In this document: positions 42,981-52,678 of the stretch, piece after piece
Layout of the letters: every line of letters starts with the position of its first letter
Position numbering within the stretch: the first letter of the stretch is position 1
Assembly: GCF_047238305.1 (NCBI RefSeq)
Contig: NZ_JBDFMO010000001.1
Location: 4,402,001-4,466,000, forward strand
From: Ferdinandcohnia sp047238305
GTDB taxonomy: Bacteria; Bacillota; Bacilli; Bacillales; Bacillaceae_L
Direction: 5' to 3'
DNA length: 64,000 nucleotides
Notes under the pieces: model-generated
Database searches by the model: none
What the model was told of the DNA's origin: nothing
The model's input: the letters and a program-made list of their open reading frames with translations, nothing else
Translations under genes and position numbers: made by a program

Positions 42981-43245
42981 CAGTTTCCTGTTTTGAGGAG
43001 GTTGACGGTGTTCGAATCCACCTGGAGTGTCATCAGTTTCCTGTTTCTAGGAGGTTGACGGTACTCGAATCCACCTGGAGTGTCATCAGTTTCCTGTTTC
43101 TAGTAGGTTGTTGGTACTCGAATCCACTTGGAGTGTCATCAGTTTCCTGTTTCTAGGAGGTTGACGGTACTCGAAACCATCTGGAGCACCACCGGTTTCC
43201 TGTTTTTAGGAGGTTGATGGTACTCGAATCCACCTAGAACGCCAC
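42981..43245. repeat. tandem array, five 53-bp units
   Basis: CAGTTTCCTG-like unit starts occur at 42981, 43034, 43087, 43140 and 43193, an exact 53-bp period. Each unit holds TCCT-N6-AGGA and ACTC-N11-GAGT inverted repeats. It fills most of the 480-bp gap between the divergent crcB pair and the EcsC gene; the rest of the gap holds only the two promoters. Confidence 0.9.
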
Positions 43246-43373
43246 TTTATTCCATTTTGTGGAAAACTAACAGTAGTCTGGTCAAACATAATCAAGTCCT
43301 ATTTAAACTTTGAAACCATTTTTACATAAATACGTAATACAGAATAGCGATTAAAAATGAAAGAGGTATGTAA

Positions 43374-44195
43374 ATGGAATCCAAACAACTGCTTGAAGAT
43401 GAATTAACGAAAATAGAAGCTTGGGAAAAAAGCCAAAGTGGATTATGGTTTTGGGAACGAATCGGTAGAATCCCTTTTAAAATACTTGATAAGCTGACTC
43501 CAAAATTTATCCACGAAAAAATAGGTCTACTCCTCGATGAAATTGGCAGCTATATTCAAACCGGTGGCAAATATCTCATTCAAGAAAAAGCGATTTTAAA
43601 TCTTGTTGAAAAGAAAGCAAATACTCAAGTTGAAAGTATCACAGATATTGAGAAACTTCCACTTCAAGTCATGATCGAAGCGAGTCATGAGCATGCCGAA
43701 AAATGGACAAAGCTGGCAACACTTCAAGGAGCAACAACAGGAATCGGTGGAATTTTTACACTTGCAGTTGATATCCCCGCCTTGCTTGGGATGTCATTAA
43801 AAACACTTCAAGAAATAGCCATCATTCACGGTTATGATCCTAATGAAAAAAATGAACGAATCTTTATTATAAAATGCCTACAGTTTTCTTCTGCAGATGT
43901 TGTTGGAAAACAGGCAATCTTAAAGGAACTTTCCACTTTTTATCACAGTCGAAGTTCTTCAAATGAAATGATGTCGCAGCTACAAGGATGGCGTGAGGTT
44001 GTATATACGTACCGCGACCAATTTGGTTGGAAGAAGCTTCTTCAAATGATACCAATCGCAGGGATTATTTTTGGAGCCATCTCCAATCGGTCCATGATCC
44101 AGGATCTAACCGAGACTGGTAATATGTTATACCGTAAAAGAAGAATATTAGAAAGATTGCAAGATGAATCAGCAACGTTGACGCCCCATTTTTAG
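43374..44195 (+). CDS. EcsC-family protein
   Basis: A 273-residue EcsC-type protein. The central glycine/alanine-rich stretch LQGATTGIGGIFTLAVDIPALLGMSLKTLQEIAIIHGYDP is the family hallmark, and it has amphipathic helices and one hydrophobic segment near the C-terminus (LLQMIPIAGIIFGAISN). EcsC is linked to the EcsAB transporter and secretion in B. subtilis, but no ecsAB lies here. AGAGGTATGTAA precedes the ATG. Confidence 0.85.
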   Translation: MESKQLLEDELTKIEAWEKSQSGLWFWERIGRIPFKILDKLTPKFIHEKIGLLLDEIGSYIQTGGKYLIQEKAILNLVEKKANTQVESITDIEKLPLQVMIEASHEHAEKWTKLATLQGATTGIGGIFTLAVDIPALLGMSLKTLQEIAIIHGYDPNEKNERIFIIKCLQFSSADVVGKQAILKELSTFYHSRSSSNEMMSQLQGWREVVYTYRDQFGWKKLLQMIPIAGIIFGAISNRSMIQDLTETGNMLYRKRRILERLQDESATLTPHF

Positions 44196-44207
44196 GGGCT
44201 TTTTTTG
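44183..44207 (+). terminator. EcsC gene terminator
   Basis: GCCCC/GGGGC stem that includes the stop codon, followed by TTTTTTT. Confidence 0.85.
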
Positions 44208-44295
44208 TTAGTAGTACAACCTGATCCGCATTGTGCACGTTTTTTTGAAAATCCGAATAAGATGCAAGGAGACTATTTAAAGGAGTTATTAGCAT

Positions 44296-44925
44296 ATGAA
44301 ATGGAAAAATTACGGATTATGGGTCTCTCTTGCATCAATTTTATATATGGTGTTAAAAGATTTAGGAATGCAAATAGATTTAACGACATGGGAAACGTAT
44401 GTGACAGCCATTATCGGTTTTCTTGCCGCACTTGGGATTATTTCTAATCCAGATAAAGGTAGAGGATTTTTTGACAAGATCCCAGATACACCAGCAGAAG
44501 CTCTTACAGAAGTTGCTAAACAATTACAAAATCAAAATGAGCCAACTACACGCCAACAAAGTATGCCCACACAAAATCAAGAACCAGGCCATGCTCAGCC
44601 ATCTCAAGGATACACTCAGCAACAAATAAGTATCAACCAACCACAACAACATCAAAATGTACAACAGGATTACTTCAACCCAGCACACAGTGATCAAAAT
44701 GAGTATCAAGGCTACCAGGCTCCGCCGAATAACCAGCAAGACTATTCTAATCAAAACGATGATGTCTATTCACAAGAAGTCGACCCCACACACGTTCAAT
44801 CTGAAGTGAATGCACCGGTTAATCAACATGCAGAACCATCATTTCAAGAGCAACCACCTGAAAACAATACCTTTGATAGAACCAATATTCATGGGATGCC
44901 GGCTCCACCAAATGAGTATATGTGA
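44296..44925 (+). CDS. holin-like protein with long Gln/Asn/Pro-rich tail
   Basis: A 209-residue protein. The first 55 residues resemble small phage holins (two helices, LGIISNPDKGRGF after the second). The rest is a disordered tail rich in Gln, Asn and Pro, not usual for a holin. No lysin or phage genes are nearby, so lysis is unlikely; it may be a membrane-anchored surface or adaptor protein. AAAGGAGTT precedes the ATG. Single-gene unit with a terminator. Confidence 0.7.
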   Translation: MKWKNYGLWVSLASILYMVLKDLGMQIDLTTWETYVTAIIGFLAALGIISNPDKGRGFFDKIPDTPAEALTEVAKQLQNQNEPTTRQQSMPTQNQEPGHAQPSQGYTQQQISINQPQQHQNVQQDYFNPAHSDQNEYQGYQAPPNNQQDYSNQNDDVYSQEVDPTHVQSEVNAPVNQHAEPSFQEQPPENNTFDRTNIHGMPAPPNEYM

Positions 44926-44953
44926 AGCACCTAAAAATACAGGTGCTTTTTCT
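44925..44953 (+). terminator. terminator
   Basis: AAGCACCT/AGGTGCTT stem then TTTCTC. Confidence 0.82.
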
Positions 44954-45017
44954 CAAGGAAAATTCGATGAATAATTAACTGGGAAATATAAGAAAATATG
45001 TATATAGAAATTGAAGT

Positions 45018-45503
45018 GTGGTGGATAAAACGAATGTGAAGGCTGTAGAACGTATTTTTTGGAGTATTGCATTACCGGGGTTCGGACAATTATTAAATAA
45101 ACAATATGTGAAAGGACTCACCTTTATTTTCTTAGAGTTCTTGGTCAATTCCTGTGCAAATTTTAATGAGGCTATCATGCTTAGCTTCTTAGGTGAAACC
45201 CAACAAGCACTAAGATCAATTGATTATGGGTGGCTCATGTTTTATCCCTGTCTATACTTCTTCGCCATGTGGGATGCTTTTAAGGAAGCTGGTGGTGGAA
45301 AAGCACCCTATTCCTTTTTGCCATTTGCCTTCTGTGCTTATTGTGTGACAGTCGGATTAATGGTCGCACCGAAAGCAGTCTTTTTTGGAATCACATTTGG
45401 GCCAGTCTTTTTCCCAATGATTTGTGTTATTCCGGGGATTGTGCTTGGATTACTCATAAGAAAGATTATTCTAACCTTAGGTAAAGAAGACGCTTTGGCG
45501 TAA
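45018..45503 (+). CDS. four-helix membrane protein
   Basis: A 161-residue protein with about four membrane segments. The start ERIFWSIALPGFGQLLNKQYVKGLTFIFLEF resembles small DUF-type membrane proteins with a GxGQ motif (TM2-like). GTG at 45018 or 45021 is the start; the ribosome site is weak. Function unknown. Confidence 0.65.
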   Translation: MVDKTNVKAVERIFWSIALPGFGQLLNKQYVKGLTFIFLEFLVNSCANFNEAIMLSFLGETQQALRSIDYGWLMFYPCLYFFAMWDAFKEAGGGKAPYSFLPFAFCAYCVTVGLMVAPKAVFFGITFGPVFFPMICVIPGIVLGLLIRKIILTLGKEDALA

Positions 45504-45514
45504 ATACATAAACA

Positions 45515-45544
45515 AAAGGTTGCTTTATGTAAAAAGCAACCTTT
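45515..45544. terminator. bidirectional terminator
   Basis: AAAGGTTGCTT/AAGCAACCTTT stem between convergent genes. Confidence 0.85.
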
Positions 45545-45586
45545 ATCATTTAACACTCACTATCAATGATCAGCGTGTCTTCAACC

Positions 45587-47065
45587 TTATTGATTTGCCA
45601 CTTTATCAAGAGCGCCTGGCGTCTTATAAACAGCGAGTTTCTCTACTAATTTATTACTTTCTGTATTTAAGCCTTTAATGTTTACTTTTACACCATTTTG
45701 ATGGTATTTAAAAACGATCTTATCAATTGCACCTACCGCTGAGTCATCCCAAAGATGGGCATTTGATAGGTCTAATTCAATTTCTTGCACATCTTCTTTG
45801 TAATCAAAGCCATTTACAAAATCAGTAACGGATGCAAAGAACAATTGTCCTGAAACGTGGTACACCTTTTTATGTGAATTCTTTGATGATAGACTTGTAA
45901 CCGTTACTTTTGAAATTTTAGAAGCAAAGAAAATGGCACTTAAAATAATCCCAACTAAAACACCTTTTGAAAGGTCGTGAGTTTGTAATACGGTAATGAC
46001 TGTTACAATCATTACAATCGTGTCCGTAATTGGAACCTTATGCAGGTTGCGTAATGAAGACCAGTCAAATGTTCCAATCGAAACCATGAACATAACCCCT
46101 ACAAGGGCTGCCATTGGAATTTGGACTAAGAAGTCCTTTAATACTAAAATTAAGACCATCAAGAACGTACCGGCAACAAACGCAGAAAGTCTTCCACGGC
46201 CACCTGATTTTACGTTGATTACAGATTGACCGATCATCGCGCAACCAGCCATTCCTCCAAAGAAACCTGAGACAATATTCGCAATCCCTTGCCCACGTGC
46301 TTCTTTATTTTTATCACTTTCCGTATCTGTCATATCGTCAACAATAGAAGCCGTTAATAAGGATTCAACTAATCCCACAATGGCGATTGATAGAGAGTAA
46401 GGAAAAATAATTTTTAATGTTTCAAAATTCAGTGGAATATCAGGCAATAGAAAGATCGGTAATGTTGATGGGAGTTCACCCATATCCCCAATCGTACGTA
46501 CTCCACTATTTGTCATGACTGCTACAATCGTCATAACTACGATCGCAACTAATGGTGATGGTAATGCTTTTGTAAAACGTGGGAAGATATAAATAATCGC
46601 TAATGCTCCAGCTACCATTGCATACATTTGCCATGATTCACCTGCAAAATGCGGCAATTGAGCAGCAAAAATAAGAATCGCAAGTGAATTCACGAAACCT
46701 GTCATAACGGAACGTGGAACAAATTTCATGAGTCTTCCCAGCTTTAGCACACCCATGATAATTTGGATAATCCCCGTTAAAATTGTTGCAGCCAGTAAAT
46801 ATTGGAGGCCATAATCGGCAACCAATGTTACCATTAACAACGCAGTTGCGCCGGTTGCTGCAGAAATCATACCAGGTCTTCCTCCAACGAACGCAATTGT
46901 AACTGCAATACAGAACGACGCATATAACCCAATCATTGGGTCAACTCCTGCAATCAGTGAAAAGGCAATTGCCTCTGGGATGAGTGCAAGTGCAACAACG
47001 ATCCCTGCTAGAATATCTCCTCGTATATTCCCAAACCATTCAGTTTTAAATGTTGATTTATTCAA
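45587..47065 (-). CDS. SulP-family anion transporter
   Basis: A 492-residue SulP/SLC26-type transporter with about 12-14 membrane segments (IPEAIAFSLIAGVDPMIGLYASF and NIVSGFFGGMAGCAMIGQSVINVKSGGRGRLS are signatures) and a C-terminal STAS domain from about residue 380. It may carry sulfate or bicarbonate. TTG at 47065 is the likely start because GAGGTG lies 5 nt upstream; codons further upstream have no ribosome site. Single gene next to a UspA gene. Confidence 0.88.
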   Translation of the reverse strand: MNKSTFKTEWFGNIRGDILAGIVVALALIPEAIAFSLIAGVDPMIGLYASFCIAVTIAFVGGRPGMISAATGATALLMVTLVADYGLQYLLAATILTGIIQIIMGVLKLGRLMKFVPRSVMTGFVNSLAILIFAAQLPHFAGESWQMYAMVAGALAIIYIFPRFTKALPSPLVAIVVMTIVAVMTNSGVRTIGDMGELPSTLPIFLLPDIPLNFETLKIIFPYSLSIAIVGLVESLLTASIVDDMTDTESDKNKEARGQGIANIVSGFFGGMAGCAMIGQSVINVKSGGRGRLSAFVAGTFLMVLILVLKDFLVQIPMAALVGVMFMVSIGTFDWSSLRNLHKVPITDTIVMIVTVITVLQTHDLSKGVLVGIILSAIFFASKISKVTVTSLSSKNSHKKVYHVSGQLFFASVTDFVNGFDYKEDVQEIELDLSNAHLWDDSAVGAIDKIVFKYHQNGVKVNIKGLNTESNKLVEKLAVYKTPGALDKVANQ

Positions 47066-47294
47066 ATCAGCACCTCTTTCTATTTTATTATATTGACTTT
47101 TAACTCTCATAAAAGTCGGGTCCGTCGTGAACAAAACATAGTATAACTGATTGGCGCCTTTCTGTGAAACACCTATGTAAACGCGAACAAGTTATATTAT
47201 CTTCTCAATCCTCTTTGTTTCTCTCATTTTCACCACAGCATTATAATTAACGTAAATCCTTTATGGTAGTTTTTAGATTCCTGCTCAAAACAAA

Positions 47295-47332
47295 AGGCAG
47301 TTAGTCCTTTTCCTTGAAAAGTCTAACTGCCT
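47295..47332 (-). terminator. UspA gene terminator
   Basis: Minus-strand AGGCAGTTAG/CTAACTGCCT stem with CTTTTC/GAAAAG inner pairs, followed by TTTGTTTTG. Confidence 0.88.
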
Positions 47333-47338
47333 CTATTT

Positions 47339-47758
47339 TCATTTTACAATCAACACTGGACAATTGGCACGCTTTGCCACTTTGTGACTTACACTACCTA
47401 GGACAAACTCTTGCAAGACATTTAATCCTCTACTTCCAATGATCACAATATCAAATTGATTTTTATTGGCATAACTAACAATTGTTGGTCCTGGATCACC
47501 GTGGAGAAATATGAGTTCATAGACAATCCCTGAATCTCTCACTCGTTTTTCTATTTCTCTTAAACGAAACCTCCGACTGTCACCAATATCAGGGACATTC
47601 CAATTTTCTAATACATCGGATTTTACTTTATTATGGTCAACCACATAAACAATTTCAATTTTTGCATATGGATTGCCATCTGCAAGCAGAATTGCATTTT
47701 CAGCTGCCCGTTTCGAATGCTGGGATCCATCTGCTGCTAAAAGAATTTTCCTATACAT
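47339..47758 (-). CDS. universal stress protein UspA family
   Basis: A 139-residue single-domain Usp. The ATP-binding motif G-x2-G-x9-G-S is present as GSRGLNVLQEFVLGSVS, and the N-terminal LLAADGSQHSKRAAENA carries the usual Asp. It is downstream of the SulP gene promoter region on the same strand order, as Usp and SulP genes often are neighbours. ATG follows GGGAGG. Confidence 0.9.
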   Translation of the reverse strand: MYRKILLAADGSQHSKRAAENAILLADGNPYAKIEIVYVVDHNKVKSDVLENWNVPDIGDSRRFRLREIEKRVRDSGIVYELIFLHGDPGPTIVSYANKNQFDIVIIGSRGLNVLQEFVLGSVSHKVAKRANCPVLIVK

Positions 47759-47873
47759 AATGACCTCCCTGATAAGTAGAGCCTACTAATTACATTCTAT
47801 AACAGGTACTCAAATTTCTTCACTTACCTTATGTAATTTTAGCTCCATCAAAATGAGGCAATCCAAGATAGAA

Positions 47874-48230
47874 TTATATCGTTATCTCCAAAATCTGATT
47901 GTATGTACGTAGCGTAAGTTGAGGGTCTGGATCTTCATGTTGTCTTTTTGGAACATCAAAATTTGTGAGTATGAAATGATGCTTTGCTTCGATATCATGT
48001 CTTGCTAAAATATGCTTACAGCATGCAAGCGGACACCCATCAATTGCTATGATATCACGTCCTGATTTTGCCGTTTTAACTAGGGGTTTGACATCACCAC
48101 CAACTCCTGCAATGCAGGACATTTCTGCAACATTGTCGCGGTCCATTTTTATCGCGATTGTGTTTGCAGTTTGTGCAGCCGATGAACAACCAGAACATGA
48201 ATATACTAATGGTAAATTTTCTCTTTCCAA
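47874..48230 (-). CDS. DGC-type putative zinc-binding protein
   Basis: A 118-residue protein of the DGC family. Conserved cysteine groups: YSCSGCSSAAQTAN (C-x2-C), MSCIAGVGGD and IAIDGCPLACCKHI, which contains the D-G-C motif. Function unknown; a metal or thiol role is likely. TTG at 48230 is chosen because GGGAGGGG lies 7 nt upstream, rather than the in-frame upstream ATG codons. Single-gene unit. Confidence 0.82.
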   Translation of the reverse strand: MERENLPLVYSCSGCSSAAQTANTIAIKMDRDNVAEMSCIAGVGGDVKPLVKTAKSGRDIIAIDGCPLACCKHILARHDIEAKHHFILTNFDVPKRQHEDPDPQLTLRTYNQILEITI

Positions 48231-48325
48231 TTTTATTCCCCTCCCGATTTTCATTCTATTGTAGTTTATTTTCCCTTTTAATTCTGTGATGAAGGTCACC
48301 TTTTTCAGAATTTCCCACATAAAAA

Positions 48326-48345
48326 AAGCCACCTAAAGGCAGCTT
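48326..48345 (-). terminator. spoVR terminator
   Basis: Minus-strand AAGCTGCC/GGTGGCTT stem with loop TTTA followed by TTTTTTT. Confidence 0.8.
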
Positions 48346-48353
48346 CATCGTTC

Positions 48354-49766
48354 TTAGATATACTTCCTATGCACCGTTTTTCCATCATACGTAAACACAA
48401 CGGTTTTATTCTCGAGTATGGTTTCCATTTGGACAGGTCTGCCCCACAGCTGGTAAATGTAAGGCAGTACTTTTTCAAGATATTTCAAGTCTAACTCAAT
48501 ATCCTCATACCAGTGTTTTAGGTAGAGCTCACCACTTTTTAGATAATCGCCCTCATTAACGGTGATATATGGAAACCCTCCATTCACCCTCATATTTACA
48601 AGCTGATCGCGGACCTGTTCCCACTGCTTATCAATAATTTTATAATCACGACCTTGTTTTTGGAACAGATACATATCTTCACGTAACACTAAATCCTTTG
48701 TTAAATAATTTCGAATGAATGAAATATCGGACTCAACTTCACGGACTTCAAAGATTTTTTCACGACCTGATCCTGGTTTTACACCGCGCTCTAGCATTTC
48801 TTTTGTTGGATTATTATAGCGTTCCTCAATATCCTCAAAGATTTTTAAACCTAAATAATATGGATTAATGCTTGTTTTTGATGGCTGAACAACGCCTGCA
48901 TTGAGCTTAGCAAACTCAATTGCTTCATCAGAAGTAAGCTCCATTTCTCTGAGAATGCGCTGGTGCCAATACGAAGCCCAGCCTTCGTTCATGATCTTTG
49001 TTTCAAGCTGTGGCCAGAAATAAAGCATTTCCTCACGCATCATCGTTAAAATATCGCGTTGCCAATCCTCAAGCTCGCGACTGTACTGTTCAATGAATAG
49101 AAGAAGATCTTTTTCAGGCTGCGGTGGGAATTTCTTTTTCTTTCGAGTAATCTGCTTCTCATCTGTTGGCTTTTTATCCAAGTTCCATAAATCATCATAA
49201 GGCGATGACTTTCGTTTCACTTCTTCCTCTTCCTCATCCTCCAGACTCCATGCAAGCTTTGGTCTCATTAGGGATGGGTCGATATGTTCTTGGATCGCCA
49301 ATACAGCATCTAAAAAGTTCTCCACCTCAAGTTTTCCGTATAAATGCTCATAATGTTTTACTCGCTCAGCTGTTGCAGCCATGCTTTCGACCATATCTCG
49401 TTTAGTATTGCTAAAACGAAAATTATTTTTGAAAAAATCACAGTGAGCAAGTACGTGAGCGACAATTAATTTGTTTTGAATGAGGGAATTGGAATCAAGC
49501 AAAAACGCATAACATGGGTCAGAATTGATAACGAGTTCGTAAATTTTACTTAAACCTAAATCATACTGTAGCTTCATTCGATAAAATTGCTTTCCAAAAC
49601 TCCAATGGGAAAAGCGCGTTGGCATTCCGTAAGCACCGAATGTATAAATGATATCAGCAGGACAAATTTCGTATCTCATTGGATAAAAATCAAGCCCAAA
49701 TCCTTCTGCAATTTCTGTAATTTCATCAATTGCATACTCGAGCGCCTGACGGTCCGAATCTCTCAC
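48354..49766 (-). CDS. spoVR: stage V sporulation protein R
   Basis: A 470-residue SpoVR protein, needed for normal spore cortex formation in B. subtilis. The N-terminal IDEITEIAEGFGLDFYPMRYEICPADIIYTFGAYGMPTRF-like region and VAHVLAHCDFFKNN are conserved, as is the C-terminal half. GTG at 49766 with GGGGGAGAT 5 nt upstream is the start. An acidic insert EDEEEEEVKRK lies mid-protein. Single-gene unit. Confidence 0.93.
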   Translation of the reverse strand: MRDSDRQALEYAIDEITEIAEGFGLDFYPMRYEICPADIIYTFGAYGMPTRFSHWSFGKQFYRMKLQYDLGLSKIYELVINSDPCYAFLLDSNSLIQNKLIVAHVLAHCDFFKNNFRFSNTKRDMVESMAATAERVKHYEHLYGKLEVENFLDAVLAIQEHIDPSLMRPKLAWSLEDEEEEEVKRKSSPYDDLWNLDKKPTDEKQITRKKKKFPPQPEKDLLLFIEQYSRELEDWQRDILTMMREEMLYFWPQLETKIMNEGWASYWHQRILREMELTSDEAIEFAKLNAGVVQPSKTSINPYYLGLKIFEDIEERYNNPTKEMLERGVKPGSGREKIFEVREVESDISFIRNYLTKDLVLREDMYLFQKQGRDYKIIDKQWEQVRDQLVNMRVNGGFPYITVNEGDYLKSGELYLKHWYEDIELDLKYLEKVLPYIYQLWGRPVQMETILENKTVVFTYDGKTVHRKYI

Positions 49767-49889
49767 AGTTGATCTCCCCCTTTTCGTCCTTATCACAATT
49801 TATGAGGAATTGGTCAAAATGATGAATGGGGGATTTTAATGTTATATGTTTTTAACGGAAATAGGCCACAAAAAATGCGGCCGATTCTT

Positions 49890-50246
49890 CTACTTCACTT
49901 CCTCAATACTTAAGGATAAAAGAGATTCTGTTTGCGGATTAAACAAGATCATGACCTTCGCTGTAAACGTACGCTCTTTTGTTTGGATTCTTAATTCAAA
50001 CGTATCTTTTGATTGCTTATCCGTGATTTCTTCTCGCCCTTTATATTGATAATCACTAATCCTGCTGTCCGGATAATTTAATTTTGCCAATTCAACTGCA
50101 ATCTTACCCCATTTTTCATAGTCAGATGGCATTGGTTGTTCTTGTTGTGGTGGTTTTTGAGGTGGTTTCTGTTGCGCACTTACGAAGCTGCCACCTACTA
50201 AAAGAAAGATACTACAGAGAGTTGAAATCCATATTTTTTTTATCAC
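49890..50246 (-). CDS. yhdC: DUF3889 secreted protein YhdC-like
   Basis: A 118-residue protein with a signal peptide (1-24, cleavage near VSA-Q) and a short Pro/Gln-rich linker QQKPPQKPPQQEQP before a DUF3889-type domain (about 40-118, YEKWGKIAVELAKLNYPDSRI). Function unknown. Its neighbours yhdB and spoVR are also neighbours in the B. subtilis yhd region. ATG follows AGGAGG. Confidence 0.82.
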   Translation of the reverse strand: MIKKIWISTLCSIFLLVGGSFVSAQQKPPQKPPQQEQPMPSDYEKWGKIAVELAKLNYPDSRISDYQYKGREEITDKQSKDTFELRIQTKERTFTAKVMILFNPQTESLLSLSIEEVK

Positions 50247-50445
50247 TGAACTTGACCTCCTATGTAAAAATCAATTGTATTTTGCGCTTTTATAGGAGAA
50301 ATTAGTCATTTTATTTTTTCTAATGATAAAAAGCACTCTGATTTATGTATTCATAATTGTTTTGGCTTCTTGTCCAAGATTTACACCGAGAAAAATCTTG
50401 TTTTCTCCACAAACTAAAATCAACTCCTAAAGAGGAGGGAAAGCA

Positions 50446-50685
50446 GTGAATACCGTAGACTACGACAAAGCACTATACTACACACATCGTTCTCAGTGGG
50501 ACAACCTTCTTATTTTAATGGTTCGAACAAAGGATGATTTCCTTTCGAAAAAAATCGAACACTTTTTACATGCTTATAATTTTGAAAAAGACTACTCGAT
50601 CATCGAACGACAGTTATATTCTTTACTCCGCTATATTGACCATGCATCCTCAGAAAGCATGGAAGAATTAGCTGCTCATATGTAG
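50446..50685 (+). CDS. yhdB: YhdB-family protein
   Basis: A 79-residue soluble helical protein (MNTVDYDKALYYTHRSQWDNLLILM) of the YhdB family. Function unknown. GTG start with GAGGAGGG 7 nt upstream. Divergent from yhdC and convergent with pgcA; ends at a bidirectional terminator. Confidence 0.82.
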   Translation: MNTVDYDKALYYTHRSQWDNLLILMVRTKDDFLSKKIEHFLHAYNFEKDYSIIERQLYSLLRYIDHASSESMEELAAHM

Positions 50686-50717
50686 TGGGGGAAAATCCCT
50701 CACTCATTACATAAAAA

Positions 50718-50739
50718 AACAAGACCCGAGGGCCTTGTT
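50718..50739. terminator. bidirectional terminator
   Basis: AACAAGACCC/GGGCCTTGTT stem with A- and T-runs outside, between yhdB and pgcA. Confidence 0.88.
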
Positions 50740-50740
50740 T

Positions 50741-52471
50741 TTATTTTAATATGTTATGGACTTGTTCCATGACATCAGAAGAAATATCATTTAACACATT
50801 TTGGCTGTCTGTTAATGAATTTCCTTTAACACCAAAGTAAAATTTCACTTTTGGCTCTGTTCCAGATGGACGTAAGCAGAACCATGAGCCATCTTCGAGG
50901 AAGTATTTTAACACATTTGATTTAGGAAGCTTAATTTCCTCTTTTTGACCTTCTTCCACATTTGTGCGAACACTTTCCTTATAGTCCTCAATGCGGATTA
51001 CCTTACGACTCGCAACAACTGTTGGTGGTTCACTACGGAAGCTTGCAAGGAGATCGTTGATCTGCTCTGCACCTTCTTTTCCTTTTAATGTTAAGGATTC
51101 AAGGCCTTCACGATAATAGCCATATTTCTCAAAAATCGCCATTAAGCCTTCGTACATCGTCATCCCTTGGTTTTTATAATAAGCACAAACTTCAACCGCT
51201 AATAAAGCAGCTTGGACAGCATCCTTATCACGAACAAAATCTCCAATTAGGTAGCCATAGCTTTCTTCATAACCAAATTGGAATTTATATTCTCCAGTTT
51301 TTTCGTACTCTTTGATTTTTTCACCGATAAATTTAAAACCTGTAAGTGTATCTACTGTATCAAGATCAAATGATTTAGCAATTTCACGTCCAATTTCAGA
51401 TGTTACGATTGTCTTTAGAACCACTCCATTTTCAGGAAGGATTCCTTGCTTTTTCTTTTCAGACAAAATGTAGTGAAGGAAAATAGCTCCTGTTTGGTTC
51501 CCCGTCAAGACGACATATTCACCTTTATCATCTTTTACAGCAACCCCTAAACGGTCTGCATCAGGGTCAGTTCCGATTAAAATGTCAGCACCAATGTTGT
51601 TTCCCTCTTTAATCGCTAGTTCAAACGCTGCATGTTCTTCAGGGTTAGGTGATTTCACAGTTGAGAAATTTGGATCCGGAAGCTCTTGTTCTTTTACGAC
51701 TGTCACATTTTCGTAGCCAAATGCTTTTAGACCGTTACGAACTGGTTTGTTCGCTGTTCCATGAAGTGGTGTAAACACAACTTTTACGCCAACCTGTGAA
51801 AGTTCAGGGTTAAGCGAGATTGTCTTTAGTTTTTCAGTATAAGCATTATCGATTTCTGTACCAATGATTTGAATAAGTCCAGAAGCCTTTAATTCTTTCT
51901 CGCTGTCTACCTTTAACTCAAGCTCATTTTCGATGGCATTTACTTTTTCAATCACCATATCAGCAGCTTCAGGCGGTAGTTGTCCACCATCAGAACCGTA
52001 TACCTTATAGCCATTATATTCTGGTGGATTGTGACTCGCTGTCACTACGATTCCAGAAAAAGCATTTAGATGACGAACGGCATAAGAAAGTTCTGGTGTT
52101 GGTCGGAGTTCGTCAAAGACATACGTTTGAATTCCATGAGTAGCGAGGGTCTTTGCTGCCTCCATTGCAAATTCAGGTGATTTATGACGGGAGTCAAATG
52201 CAATTGCAACCCCACGACGTTTTGCTTCTTCTCCGTAAGATTCGATAAAAGCTGCAAGCCCTGCTGAAGCCTTCCTTACTGTATATAGGTTCATCCGGTT
52301 TGTCCCTGGTCCGATTTCTCCACGCATTCCACCAGTTCCAAACTCGAGATTTTTATAAAAGCAATCTTCAAGTTCTTTTTGATTGTCCTTCTTTTCAAGT
52401 AATGCATTCTTGATTTCTTGATCTAACCCCGGCATGTTCAGCCATTGGTTATATTTTTCCATCCAGCTCAT
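50741..52471 (-). CDS. pgcA: phosphoglucomutase PgcA
   Basis: A 576-residue alpha-phosphoglucomutase that interconverts glucose 6- and 1-phosphate for UDP-glucose, wall teichoic acid and glycolipid synthesis. Active-site serine loop VTASHNPPEYNGYK, metal loop GTDPDADRLG, and the sugar loop GYEESYGYLIGD are complete, with the C-terminal phosphate loop RPSGTEPKVKFY. ATG at 52471 follows GGGAGG by 10 nt. Closely resembles B. subtilis PgcA throughout. Confidence 0.95.
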   Translation of the reverse strand: MSWMEKYNQWLNMPGLDQEIKNALLEKKDNQKELEDCFYKNLEFGTGGMRGEIGPGTNRMNLYTVRKASAGLAAFIESYGEEAKRRGVAIAFDSRHKSPEFAMEAAKTLATHGIQTYVFDELRPTPELSYAVRHLNAFSGIVVTASHNPPEYNGYKVYGSDGGQLPPEAADMVIEKVNAIENELELKVDSEKELKASGLIQIIGTEIDNAYTEKLKTISLNPELSQVGVKVVFTPLHGTANKPVRNGLKAFGYENVTVVKEQELPDPNFSTVKSPNPEEHAAFELAIKEGNNIGADILIGTDPDADRLGVAVKDDKGEYVVLTGNQTGAIFLHYILSEKKKQGILPENGVVLKTIVTSEIGREIAKSFDLDTVDTLTGFKFIGEKIKEYEKTGEYKFQFGYEESYGYLIGDFVRDKDAVQAALLAVEVCAYYKNQGMTMYEGLMAIFEKYGYYREGLESLTLKGKEGAEQINDLLASFRSEPPTVVASRKVIRIEDYKESVRTNVEEGQKEEIKLPKSNVLKYFLEDGSWFCLRPSGTEPKVKFYFGVKGNSLTDSQNVLNDISSDVMEQVHNILK

Positions 52472-52678
52472 ATACAATGAACCTCCCGTTTTCAATTGTA
52501 AACTTAATGTTGGTTTTATCTTCTATTTATTCTATATAAAATCCTGTTCATTTCCAATTCATTTTATCACAGATTGTACAATTTTAAATAAAAATGAGGA
52601 AAAAGACTAGTTTTTACGGACAGATTTACATTTTGAAATAATCTGTTACGGTATATCACGGAATCTTTTTTGTGGTCT

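Noticed and set aside
42981..43245. tRNA-derived repeat, because units contain GGTGTTCGAATCCACC-like text
   Set aside because: The stem does not pair with a 7-nt T-loop and no other tRNA arm is visible.
44296..44925. Prophage lysis module
   Set aside because: Only a holin-like head is present; no endolysin, structural or integrase genes are nearby.
47175..47189. cre site upstream of the SulP gene (ATGTAAACGCGAACA)
   Set aside because: One core mismatch and more than 100 bp before the start; too weak alone.
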